Below the pieces are notes generated by a model. It was not told the origin of the DNA. It did not search any database and saw only the letters and a list, made by a program, of their open reading frames with translations. Below are positions 50,402 to 57,331 of a stretch of DNA of 57,331 nucleotides, in pieces. Made by a program: the position numbers and the translations under genes. Source of the stretch: Lachnospiraceae bacterium (GTDB taxonomy: Bacteria; Bacillota_A; Clostridia; Lachnospirales; Lachnospiraceae); the NCBI GenBank assembly GCA_009774465.1, contig VSNT01000005.1, positions 1 through 57,331 of the forward strand. The letters are read 5' to 3'. Position 1 is the first letter of the stretch, and every line of letters begins with the position of its first letter.

Positions 50402-52144
50402 ATGGAGAGAATTAAAGAAAGGAAAGAACTGCGGTGGAGCATGATACTGATGCTGGTAACATGCTGGTTTTTGCCGCTTTTATTAACCTTTTTTATTATA
50501 TTCTTTTTTATATCGGACAGGATGAACAGCCAGGTTAAAAATACAATTATTACATCCGCGGACAAAAGCATTGAAATCTGCCAGATTCGTTTAAATCTGG
50601 CAATAGGTGATTCAAAGGATGCTTCTTATATGGCGCAGATTAAGCAAAGCTATGCAAATTATTTAAAGGATGGAGACAAGCAGTATCTGGATAGAGAAGT
50701 CAGTTTGTTCATTCAGCAGCAATATCGTTATAATCCGTATTTTAACATGACGCTTTTATATTTTGTTGATGCTCCTGATAAATACTGCGTTACTTATCAG
50801 GGGGTAAATACTTATGCGAATGTGACTGCATATGAGACTTACGCGAAGGAAGAAATTGCGCGGATAAGCGAAGAGCTTGGCACTGCAATTGCGTTTGTCA
50901 ATATAAATAACAGACTTTATATGGTAAGAAATATTGTAGACAGTTCCAATGAATTTCGTACCTTTGCAGTTCTTGTAATGGAGCTGAATGTGGAAAATGT
51001 GTTTGGAGGACTTGAGGGAATCTGGGGGTATGACAGGGGAGATGTATTTATAGATGGAATATCTATTTTTCATGTTTATGAGGAAGATGCCCGTGAAGAT
51101 ATAAGCAACAGCAAACCTATGGGGAGATCTGCTTATTATAAAGGGAAGGATGGCACCTATGTGTACAAGTATCTTGAAATTGACAAGCACAGGGTAGAAT
51201 ACATTATATCCATTGATGAATCCAAAATTGTGAGTGAAACCATAATTGTGAAATATTTTCTTGGACTGTTGATTGCATTTATGGTGCCTTTGATTATCAT
51301 AATTTTCGTATTTTTCCATCAAAGGGTTAACAGGCCAATTAAATCTTTGAGAATGGCATATCGGGAGATTGAAAAGGAAAATTACGGGTATCATGTTGAA
51401 GCCATTGCCCAGCATGAAGAACTGGCGGATCTGGGAGAAGCCTTTAACGCCATGTCAGACAAGCTGAAATATCAGTTTGAAAAAATTTATTTGGAGGAGC
51501 TGGCGCTGAGGGATGCCAATATTATGGCGCTGCAGTCTCAGATTAATCCCCACTTCCTAAATAATACGCTGGAGATCATTAACTGGGAAGTGAGAATGGC
51601 GGGAAATTATAAAGTCAGCGCAATGATAGAAGCCCTTTCCACTATGATGGAGGGTACCATGAACCGGAAAAGTGAGCAGTTGATTCCTCTTTCCGAGGAG
51701 ATGGGATATGCAGATGCCTATTTATATATTATGTCCCAGCGCTTTGGAGAAATGCTTGAGGTGACCAAGGAAATTGATGAGAGGTATCTGTATGTCCGCG
51801 TGCCCAGACTGATTATACAGCCTATTTTGGAAAATGCCATAGAGCATGGACTGAATTTCCGTAAGAGAGGAAAACTGCAGATCTCCATATTTGCCAGGGA
51901 GGATAAGCTTTACATTGAAGTGGTAAATAACGGGATGCTGACAGAGAAAGATAAACGTAAGATAGAGGAGCTTTTGAATACTGATACAAAAGAAATCCAT
52001 TCTGTAAGCCTTGGCATTCGCAATGTTAACAAGAGAATTAAAATGATTTGCGGCCCGGACTGCGGACTTACCATCAAAAGTAACAATGAAAATCATACAG
52101 TCAGCACAATTATAGTCAAAATAGACAATTCAGAAAGACAATAA
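50402..52144 (+). CDS. YesM-type sensor histidine kinase
   Basis: About 580 residues (an ATG at 50384 adds six). Membrane segments near 16-38 and 285-305 enclose an external sensor of about 250 residues. Then come a HAMP domain (about 306-358), the His_kinase domain with LQSQINPHFLNNTLEIINWE around the phosphoacceptor His, and the ATPase domain (PILENAIEHGLNFR, then SVSLGIRNVNKRI). YesM kinases pair with YesN AraC-type regulators, here at 55578, and sense sugars, often through the binding protein. It sits directly before the ABC importer it probably controls. Confidence 0.93.
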   Translation: MERIKERKELRWSMILMLVTCWFLPLLLTFFIIFFFISDRMNSQVKNTIITSADKSIEICQIRLNLAIGDSKDASYMAQIKQSYANYLKDGDKQYLDREVSLFIQQQYRYNPYFNMTLLYFVDAPDKYCVTYQGVNTYANVTAYETYAKEEIARISEELGTAIAFVNINNRLYMVRNIVDSSNEFRTFAVLVMELNVENVFGGLEGIWGYDRGDVFIDGISIFHVYEEDAREDISNSKPMGRSAYYKGKDGTYVYKYLEIDKHRVEYIISIDESKIVSETIIVKYFLGLLIAFMVPLIIIIFVFFHQRVNRPIKSLRMAYREIEKENYGYHVEAIAQHEELADLGEAFNAMSDKLKYQFEKIYLEELALRDANIMALQSQINPHFLNNTLEIINWEVRMAGNYKVSAMIEALSTMMEGTMNRKSEQLIPLSEEMGYADAYLYIMSQRFGEMLEVTKEIDERYLYVRVPRLIIQPILENAIEHGLNFRKRGKLQISIFAREDKLYIEVVNNGMLTEKDKRKIEELLNTDTKEIHSVSLGIRNVNKRIKMICGPDCGLTIKSNNENHTVSTIIVKIDNSERQ

Positions 52145-52259
52145 AAGACAAATAACCACAACTCTAGTCATTAACCTTCTGCCTTAAATATTATATGATA
52201 GGTACAGATGAAACACACACATACATCTCAAACCAAATAATAAGGGAGGAACAAAAGGT

Positions 52260-53669
52260 ATGAAGAAAAGAGTTTTAGCACTCGTTTTAGCATCTGCTAT
52301 GGTATTTTCTTTAGCAGCATGCGGAAGCAAAGAAACCGGTAATGATCAGCCGGCGGAAGAGACAACACAGGAAGAAGCGGCAGCACCTGAAGAAGCAGCA
52401 GCGCCTGAAGAGGAAGCACCGGCAGAGGCCAATCCTGTTGAACTGAATGTAACAACAACATATGCAGGTGAAGACGGAAATGCACAGAACTTCAAAACAG
52501 CAGTTGAGGCATGGTGCGCAGAAACAGGCAACACAGTAGCAGATACTTCAGCTACATCTGATGAAACATTTAAGACAAGAGTTATCACTGACTTTGAGAC
52601 AGGTTCAGAACCGGATGTATTGTTCTTCTTCAACGGAGCAGACGCTAACAGCTTTATTGAAGCAGGCAAGGTAGTTTCCATTGACGATATCCGCGCAGAA
52701 TATCCTGATTATGCAAGCAACATGAATGATGATCTGATTGTAGATTCATTAGTAGATGGCAAGAAATATGCAGTACCTGTAAACGGATTCTGGGAGGCAA
52801 TGTTTGTTAACACAGAAGTTCTCGACGCAGCAGGCGTTTCAATGCCCGGCGCAGATTACACATGGGATATGTTCCTGGCAGACTGCCAGAAGATCAAAGA
52901 TGCAGGTTATGCACCAATTGCATGTGCACTTGGCAATGTACCTCATTACTGGTGGGAGTTTGCAATCTTTAATCACACCTCACCGGCAACTCACTTAAAT
53001 GTTCCTGATTCTGTAGACAGCGAGCAGGGCCAGGCATGGGTAGCAGGTATGGAAGATATCAAGGCTTTATATGAAGCTGGATATTTCCCGGATAACACAT
53101 TGTCAGCAACTGATGACGAAACATTTGCAATGTTCATGGATGGAAAAGCAGCATTCTTAATTGATGGTTCCTGGAAAGTTGGCGGTATCGTAAATGCATG
53201 CCAGACTGACGCAGAAGATGCTTCCACACTTGATGCAGAAAAACTTGCAAAATTTGATGTAACTTATGTACCTGGACAGGGCGACAGAAAAGCAACTGAT
53301 TTAGTTGGCGGTCTTTCAATGGGTTACTATATCACAACCAAGGCCTGGGAAGATCCTGACAAGAGAGCAGCAGCAGTAAGCTTCGTATCTTACATGACTT
53401 CTGATGAAGTAGTACCTGTTTTTGCACAGCACACAGCATCTGCACTTAAGAGTGCACCTGCAGTTGACGAATCTGTATTCAATCCTTTACAGATTAAGGC
53501 TATGGCTATGATGTCCGGCGCAACTTCCTTAACAGGAGCAGTACAGGATATCTTCCAGGGTGACTGTAGAGTATCTACATTCGACGGAATGCCTGAAATC
53601 GTAACTGGCAGAGTTTCAGCAGTTGATGCAGTAGCAGAAGGTCTTGAAGCATATCAGGACGCACAGTAA
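52260..53669 (+). CDS. Extracellular sugar-binding lipoprotein of ABC importer B
   Basis: This 469-residue protein has a lipoprotein signal (MKKRVLALVLASAMVFSLAA with the lipobox Cys at about 21) and an acidic, Ala/Glu-rich linker (about 28-58), then a family 1 solute-binding fold (LNVTTTYAGEDGNAQNFKTA, VPVNGFWEAMFVNTEVLDAA, GKAAFLIDGSWK). Codon use looks optimised for high expression. It serves the two permeases downstream. With ChbP and the mutase nearby, (GlcNAc)2 or longer chito-oligosaccharides are the likely ligand. Confidence 0.93.
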   Translation: MKKRVLALVLASAMVFSLAACGSKETGNDQPAEETTQEEAAAPEEAAAPEEEAPAEANPVELNVTTTYAGEDGNAQNFKTAVEAWCAETGNTVADTSATSDETFKTRVITDFETGSEPDVLFFFNGADANSFIEAGKVVSIDDIRAEYPDYASNMNDDLIVDSLVDGKKYAVPVNGFWEAMFVNTEVLDAAGVSMPGADYTWDMFLADCQKIKDAGYAPIACALGNVPHYWWEFAIFNHTSPATHLNVPDSVDSEQGQAWVAGMEDIKALYEAGYFPDNTLSATDDETFAMFMDGKAAFLIDGSWKVGGIVNACQTDAEDASTLDAEKLAKFDVTYVPGQGDRKATDLVGGLSMGYYITTKAWEDPDKRAAAVSFVSYMTSDEVVPVFAQHTASALKSAPAVDESVFNPLQIKAMAMMSGATSLTGAVQDIFQGDCRVSTFDGMPEIVTGRVSAVDAVAEGLEAYQDAQ

Positions 53670-53690
53670 TAAGTAATATTGAAACCAAAT

Positions 53691-53717
53691 GGGCCGGAGG
53701 TCAAAAATCTCTGGCCC
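53691..53717 (+). terminator. Intra-operon hairpin after the binding-protein gene
   Basis: GGGCCGGAG (53691-53699) pairs with CTCTGGCCC (53709-53717), with one G-U pair and followed by TATTTA. As in locus A, it stands between binding protein and permeases and probably sets their expression ratio. Confidence 0.65.
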
Positions 53718-53742
53718 TATTTATCAAAGAGAGGTAGCTGTT

Positions 53743-54630
53743 ATGGGCGCAAATATATATAAGAATAAAAAACCTTTGATTGTTTTCCTGTTTCCGGCAT
53801 TCCTTTTTATGTTGGTATACCTGTTTTATCCATTTTTCATGAATATCATAAACAGCTTCCAGCACATTAAGAATTTAGGGCAGTCTACCGGAAGATGGAA
53901 TGATCCCTGGTATACAAATTATGTAGAATTGATACAGGATCCAGTTGTATTAACATCACTTAAAAACACATTGATTATGACGGTTGTGACAATTGTAGGT
54001 CAGGTAGGAATTGCGTTAATATTGGCACTTTTAGTAGATAATATTAAAGCAGGAGCTAAATTTTTCAGAACGGTATATTTCTTTCCTATCGTAATTTCAG
54101 CAACTGCATTAGGTCTTATGTTTAACCTGATTTTCCTTTATGACAAGGGTATGTTAAATCAAATTTTAGAATCATTGGGTAAAACGAGTCTTACCGACTG
54201 GAAGGGAGAAGGGCTCGCATTATTTACAATGATGCTGCCGGTTATGTGGCAGTATGTAGGGTTTTACTTTGTAATACTGATTACAGGACTAAACAATATT
54301 TCTGAGGAGCTTTATGAATCGGCTTCAATTGACGGGGCAACAAGATTTCAGAGAGTAAGATATATTTCACTTCCTCTGCTGCATAATGTTATTTGTACTT
54401 GTGTGGTACTGGCTGTAACCGGGGCCTTGAAGGTATTCGATTTACCCTGGACCATGTTCCCGAAGGGGATGCCTATGAAAACCACTTTCTTAACTGGTAC
54501 CTATATGTATTACCAGACAATGGAAGCTAAAAATGTGGATTATGGTTCTACGCTTGCAATTATGCTGGTTGTGCTTGGTATTGTAACATCCAAGATCGTA
54601 AACGTTATTTTCAAAGAGAAAGACTATTAA
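53743..54630 (+). CDS. Carbohydrate ABC transporter permease B1 (MalF type)
   Basis: From the ATG at 53743 (AGAGAGG upstream) the protein has 295 residues; the earlier open frame includes the hairpin and is unlikely. Six membrane segments and an EAA loop, ELYESASIDGATRFQRVRYI (about 186-205), mark a CUT1 permease. No ATPase gene is in the operon. The second permease follows after 15 bases. Confidence 0.93.
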   Translation: MGANIYKNKKPLIVFLFPAFLFMLVYLFYPFFMNIINSFQHIKNLGQSTGRWNDPWYTNYVELIQDPVVLTSLKNTLIMTVVTIVGQVGIALILALLVDNIKAGAKFFRTVYFFPIVISATALGLMFNLIFLYDKGMLNQILESLGKTSLTDWKGEGLALFTMMLPVMWQYVGFYFVILITGLNNISEELYESASIDGATRFQRVRYISLPLLHNVICTCVVLAVTGALKVFDLPWTMFPKGMPMKTTFLTGTYMYYQTMEAKNVDYGSTLAIMLVVLGIVTSKIVNVIFKEKDY

Positions 54631-54645
54631 AGGAGGAAGGAAAAA

Positions 54646-55503
54646 ATGAAAAAGAAAAAATTTGAAGTATCCTCCATTTTTATATATATTGTACTGATTT
54701 TTTGGTCGCTTACCACAATATATCCTATTATCTGGGTAATACAAAACTCTTTTAAGGCAAAAGATAAAATCCTGGCAAATTCCTTTTCACTGCCTATAGG
54801 AGAATTGTTTACACTTGCAAATTACAAAAAGGCATTTGGCAATTTAAATATATTCGGGGCATATAGAAACAGCATTTTTATTTCAACGGTAGTTGCGCTG
54901 TCAGTGGTTGTTCTGGCAGGTATGGCTTCCTTTGCACTGGTTCGCTACAGCTTTAAATTAAAGGGGACGCTGCAGTCTATGGTAATGGCAGCTATGATGT
55001 TTCCAGTATTTGCAACTATTATTCCGGTATTCAGTATGGAAGCTAAATGGGGAATTACCAATACCAGCAGTTGGGGGCTTACAATGCTTTCCGTGATTCT
55101 GCCTCAGATAGCAGGAAATCTTGCTTTTGCAATTGTGGTATTAACAGGATTTATTCGCGGGCTTCCCATTGAATTGGAAGAGGCGGCATACCTGGAAGGA
55201 TGTAATGTATTCCAGATTTTCTTTAAAGTAGTAGTACCGCTTACCAAACCGTCCTTTGCAACAGTAGCAATCTTTTCTTTCCTGTGGAGCTACAATGATT
55301 TGTTTACTCAGATGTTCTTCTTAAGAAGACCGGAAATGAGAGCAATCACAAGACTGTTAAATGAATTGACTTCTCAGGAGGGAACCAACTATGGTTTGAT
55401 GGCAGCGGCAGTTACACTGGTAGTTGTACCGGTACTTATCGTATATATTTTCCTGCAGAAATACATAATAAAGGGTATGACGGCAGGAGCAGTAAAGGGC
55501 TAA
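54646..55503 (+). CDS. Carbohydrate ABC transporter permease B2 (MalG type)
   Basis: This 285-residue protein has six membrane segments, an EAA loop (ELEEAAYLEGCNVFQIFFKV, about 175-194) and the standard GMTAGAVKG C-terminus. ATG follows AAAGGAGG. It completes the membrane part of importer B together with the preceding permease. Confidence 0.93.
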   Translation: MKKKKFEVSSIFIYIVLIFWSLTTIYPIIWVIQNSFKAKDKILANSFSLPIGELFTLANYKKAFGNLNIFGAYRNSIFISTVVALSVVVLAGMASFALVRYSFKLKGTLQSMVMAAMMFPVFATIIPVFSMEAKWGITNTSSWGLTMLSVILPQIAGNLAFAIVVLTGFIRGLPIELEEAAYLEGCNVFQIFFKVVVPLTKPSFATVAIFSFLWSYNDLFTQMFFLRRPEMRAITRLLNELTSQEGTNYGLMAAAVTLVVVPVLIVYIFLQKYIIKGMTAGAVKG

Positions 55504-55515
55504 GTAAGACAGCTA

Positions 55516-55544
55516 GGGAAGGCAGCGAAGGCGGCCTTCCTTTT
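55516..55544 (+). terminator. Terminator after importer B
   Basis: GGAAGGC (55517-55523) pairs with GCCTTCC (55534-55540), followed by TTTT. It probably terminates most transporter mRNA, leaving low-level read-through into the regulator gene. Confidence 0.7.
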
Positions 55545-55577
55545 GGCATTTGTTGTTTAGATGTGAGGGGGAATGTT

Positions 55578-56441
55578 ATGTACAAAGTGGTTATTATTGA
55601 TGACGAGCCAATTATCGTGGAAGGACTGAAAAAAACCGTTAATTGGGGAAATTTCCAGTGCCAGGTTGTGGGAGTGGCTTTCAGCGGAGAGGAAGGGCTT
55701 ACACTGATCAGAAATGAAAAGCCGGATATTATTTTTACTGATATTCAAATGCCGCGCCTGGATGGGCTTACCATGATTGCGGCAATTAAGTCTGAATTTC
55801 CCAATACGCAGGTTACAATACTAACCGGATACAGGGATTTTGATTATGCGCAGAAAGCAATTCGACTGGGAGTTGCAAGATTTCTGTTAAAGCCTTCTAA
55901 GATGGATGAACTGATGGAGGCTTTGGAAGCAATGACTGGAAAGCTTAAAGAACTGGGCAGAGATGAGGAGGAAAAAGGGAGAGAAAGTACGCTTGCTGGT
56001 GCAGGAAAAGAACAGGTTCAATTAAGTGAAAAAGGCACAGATTCGAAAATAGGGGGGGCATTTAGCAGTAAAACAGAAGATGCTGATGCTCCAGCAGGAG
56101 AGGAACTGATTGACAGTACAGCCAGCAGTTTTATTGTAAAAAATGCGGTGGCTTATATTGAAGAAAATTACAGGGAAAAATTAAAATTATCTGATGTGGC
56201 GGACCAGGTTTATGTGAGCCAGTGGCATTTAAGCAAGCTTTTAAATCGTTATTTAGGACAGAATTTTTCAGAAATATTAAACGGAATCAGAATCAATAAA
56301 GCCAAGGAACTGCTCAAAGATCCGGCACTGCGAATCGGCGATATTGCAGATGAAGTGGGATTTTTGGATATGGCACACTTTTCCAGAGTGTTTAAAAAAC
56401 AGGTGGGGATTTCTGCTAATGAATATAGGAATCAATTGTAA
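55578..56441 (+). CDS. YesN-type response regulator with AraC DNA-binding domain
   Basis: From the ATG at 55578 (GAGGGGG upstream) the protein has 287 residues. The receiver domain (about 1-120) has DDE at 8-10, phosphoacceptor D55 in IIFTDIQMPR and lysine in RFLLKPSKM. A charged linker (about 128-182) connects to the AraC double helix-turn-helix (LKLSDVADQVYVSQWHLSKL, then IGDIADEVGFLDMAHFSRVF). It is the partner of the YesM kinase at 50402 and the likely activator of importer B and possibly of the phosphorylase/mutase genes. Confidence 0.94.
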   Translation: MYKVVIIDDEPIIVEGLKKTVNWGNFQCQVVGVAFSGEEGLTLIRNEKPDIIFTDIQMPRLDGLTMIAAIKSEFPNTQVTILTGYRDFDYAQKAIRLGVARFLLKPSKMDELMEALEAMTGKLKELGRDEEEKGRESTLAGAGKEQVQLSEKGTDSKIGGAFSSKTEDADAPAGEELIDSTASSFIVKNAVAYIEENYREKLKLSDVADQVYVSQWHLSKLLNRYLGQNFSEILNGIRINKAKELLKDPALRIGDIADEVGFLDMAHFSRVFKKQVGISANEYRNQL

Positions 56442-56462
56442 ATAGTAATAAAACATTTAAAA

Positions 56463-56500
56463 AGGGCTGAAGTGGAAATAAATTTTTCACTTCAGCCCTG
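56463..56500. terminator. Strong terminator closing sugar locus B
   Basis: A perfect 12-bp stem pairs AGGGCTGAAGTG (56463-56474) with CACTTCAGCCCT (56488-56499), with AAAA before it and TATTTG after. Confidence 0.82.
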
Positions 56501-56541
56501 CTATTTGTAAATAAAATATACACTTGGTATTGTGGAAGAAT

Positions 56542-56605
56542 CCACTAAACTATGCTATAATGCTATATCATTGCTAAGCAGGACTTAGTGGTCTATGATA
56601 GACCA
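56542..56605 (+). promoter_or_regulatory. Promoter and inverted repeats of the right-edge gene pair
   Basis: An extended -10, TATGCTATAAT (TATAAT at 56556-56561), is flanked by the inverted 7-mers CCACTAA (56542-56548) and TTAGTGG (56585-56591). A perfect palindrome, TGGTCTA-TGA-TAGACCA, at 56589-56605 lies in the predicted leader. These look like operator sites for a dimeric regulator. Confidence 0.5.
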
Positions 56606-56677
56606 TATGATTTTAGATATTTTATGTAAAGATTACCAGTAATCAAGAATGAAGTCTGTTTAAAGGAGTGACACTTA

Positions 56678-57130
56678 ATGATTGATATATATACAGAAAA
56701 AAAAGATTCAAAAGACTGGATACTTCAAAATGATTTGTATTTCAATTTGAATACAGGTAATGAAGAAATGTCCCAAAATGATACAAATCTTATTTGGCAG
56801 GTGGATGAGGCTAAGCTGATAAAAGATAAGCGCATTGAAACAAAATATGGATTGGGCACAATCCGTAATCTGTCTTCTGGTTGTAAGACATTACTTAATA
56901 TTGTTAAACATCCTGACAAAGTGGTGTGTGTAGAGGAATGTGGTCCTAATGTGCTTAAAATTATCTTTACGATGGATAATATAAAGATTTATATGTCAAG
57001 GCCAACTCTTGTTGACATTCCGGATGATGCGAAAATAAGATTTAATGATTCAGATATAGTGATTGGAAGCAAAGGATATAATGCTTGGTGGAGCAAGGAG
57101 TATGAAAGGAGAGAAGCAGATGATTTATAA
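56678..57130 (+). CDS. Hypothetical protein, possibly DUF4869 family
   Basis: This 150-residue, mostly beta protein has no membrane segment. From memory it resembles DUF4869 proteins (MIDIYTEKKDSKDWILQNDLY at the start and a late GSKGYNAWWSKEY), but I am not sure. ATG follows AAAGGAG. It overlaps the next gene, an ATPase, by 11 bases, so the two form a coupled pair. Function unknown. Confidence 0.75.
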   Translation: MIDIYTEKKDSKDWILQNDLYFNLNTGNEEMSQNDTNLIWQVDEAKLIKDKRIETKYGLGTIRNLSSGCKTLLNIVKHPDKVVCVEECGPNVLKIIFTMDNIKIYMSRPTLVDIPDDAKIRFNDSDIVIGSKGYNAWWSKEYERREADDL

Positions 57131-57331
57131 GAATATTACATTTAAAGCAGATCCGTTTTCATACGATTTAGTGTTTGATGATAGAATAACTCTTGTTGGT
57201 GGAGACAGCGGTACCGGTAAAACAGTTCTTTATGAAATGCTGGCGGACTTAAGGTTAACTGACGAATATAAGGCTATAAAATTGTTTAATTATAAATCAG
57301 ATAATCTTTTAGAATTGATAAAGCAATGTAG
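57120..57331 (+). CDS. P-loop ATPase, 3' end beyond the window
   Basis: An ATG at 57120, behind GAAAGGAGAG and overlapping the previous stop by 11 bases, opens a frame that continues to the window edge (about 70 codons). It has Walker A GGDSGTGKT near residues 31-39, and the N-terminus FKADPFSYDLVFDDRITLV resembles the strand preceding a P-loop. The rest is cut off, so the family cannot be named. Confidence 0.75.
   Translation, partial: MIYKNITFKADPFSYDLVFDDRITLVGGDSGTGKTVLYEMLADLRLTDEYKAIKLFNYKSDNLLELIKQC

Noticed and set aside
50756..51415. 219-residue minus-strand frame opposite the YesM kinase
   Set aside because: Its composition (Phe/Ile/Asn/Tyr-rich, no domains) is typical of a shadow of an AT-rich gene.

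Overview
The window looks like a chromosomal segment of a low-to-moderate GC Gram-positive gut Clostridia, most likely a Lachnospiraceae member (Blautia/Dorea/Mediterraneibacter-like). The grounds are strong AGGAGG ribosome binding sites, TTGACA/TATAAT-type promoters, lipoprotein sugar-binding proteins with YesM/YesN-type regulation, a DUF4143 ATPase, an AAA-ATPase-like/PD-(D/E)XK protein, a C-GCAxxG-C-C protein and a CofE-like protein. I saw no tRNA, rRNA, CRISPR array, intact insertion sequence or prophage.

Layout. 0-12 kb is a mixed accessory stretch: a DUF4143 ATPase, two AraC regulators, a DUF1508 protein behind a consensus promoter, an alkyltransferase-like protein, a decayed gene, an ANT(6)-like aminoglycoside adenylyltransferase, then a six-gene same-strand run (Phd/YefM-RelE toxin-antitoxin, Nudix hydrolase, truncated MreB-like protein, PhoB/PhoR-like two-component system) facing a Na/phosphate cotransporter. 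12-18.6 kb is sugar locus A on the minus strand: lipoprotein binding protein, two ABC permeases and an N-acetylhexosamine 1-kinase (NahK), with a divergent AraC regulator that carries a frameshift, and a sugar-phosphate nucleotidyltransferase. 18.8-24.5 kb holds a two-component system with an ABC-2 exporter and an ECF sigma/anti-sigma pair. 24.6-30.1 kb has a CofE-like ligase, DegV, an AAA-ATPase-like protein, a DUF3592-like protein and a lipoprotein. 30.3-33.2 kb is an uncharacterised ABC exporter behind a leader peptide and a 1:2/2:3/3:4 attenuator. 33.2-40 kb has a Fic protein, an esterase and a two-component system whose kinase has no membrane segment, next to a MacB/FtsX-type transporter. 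40-46 kb has a HIT protein, rifamycin ADP-ribosyltransferase (arr), YbaK, mtnA, a phosphoesterase, a membrane lipase and a C-GCAxxG-C-C protein. 46.4-56.4 kb is sugar locus B: diacetylchitobiose phosphorylase, phosphohexomutase, YesM kinase, ABC binding protein, two permeases and a YesN regulator. The right edge starts a hypothetical-protein/ATPase pair.

How the genes fit together. Loci A and B converge on N-acetylhexosamine 1-phosphate. NahK makes it from a free amino sugar and ATP, and the phosphorylase makes it from diacetylchitobiose and phosphate. The mutase could send it to the 6-phosphate, and the nucleotidyltransferase could send it to a UDP-sugar. Each locus has its own ABC importer lacking an ATPase gene, so both probably rely on a shared MsmK-type ATPase encoded elsewhere. 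This suggests use of host or fungal GlcNAc-containing glycans. Four two-component systems, one ECF pair and three ABC exporters in 57 kb point to heavy investment in sensing envelope or antibiotic stress.

The most novel-looking items are non-coding: (i) a probable minus-strand small RNA at about 41931-42087, built of three tandem hairpins with 8-nt loops and compensatory stem changes, with its own promoter and terminator; and (ii) the attenuator leader at 30284-30569 in front of the uncharacterised exporter.
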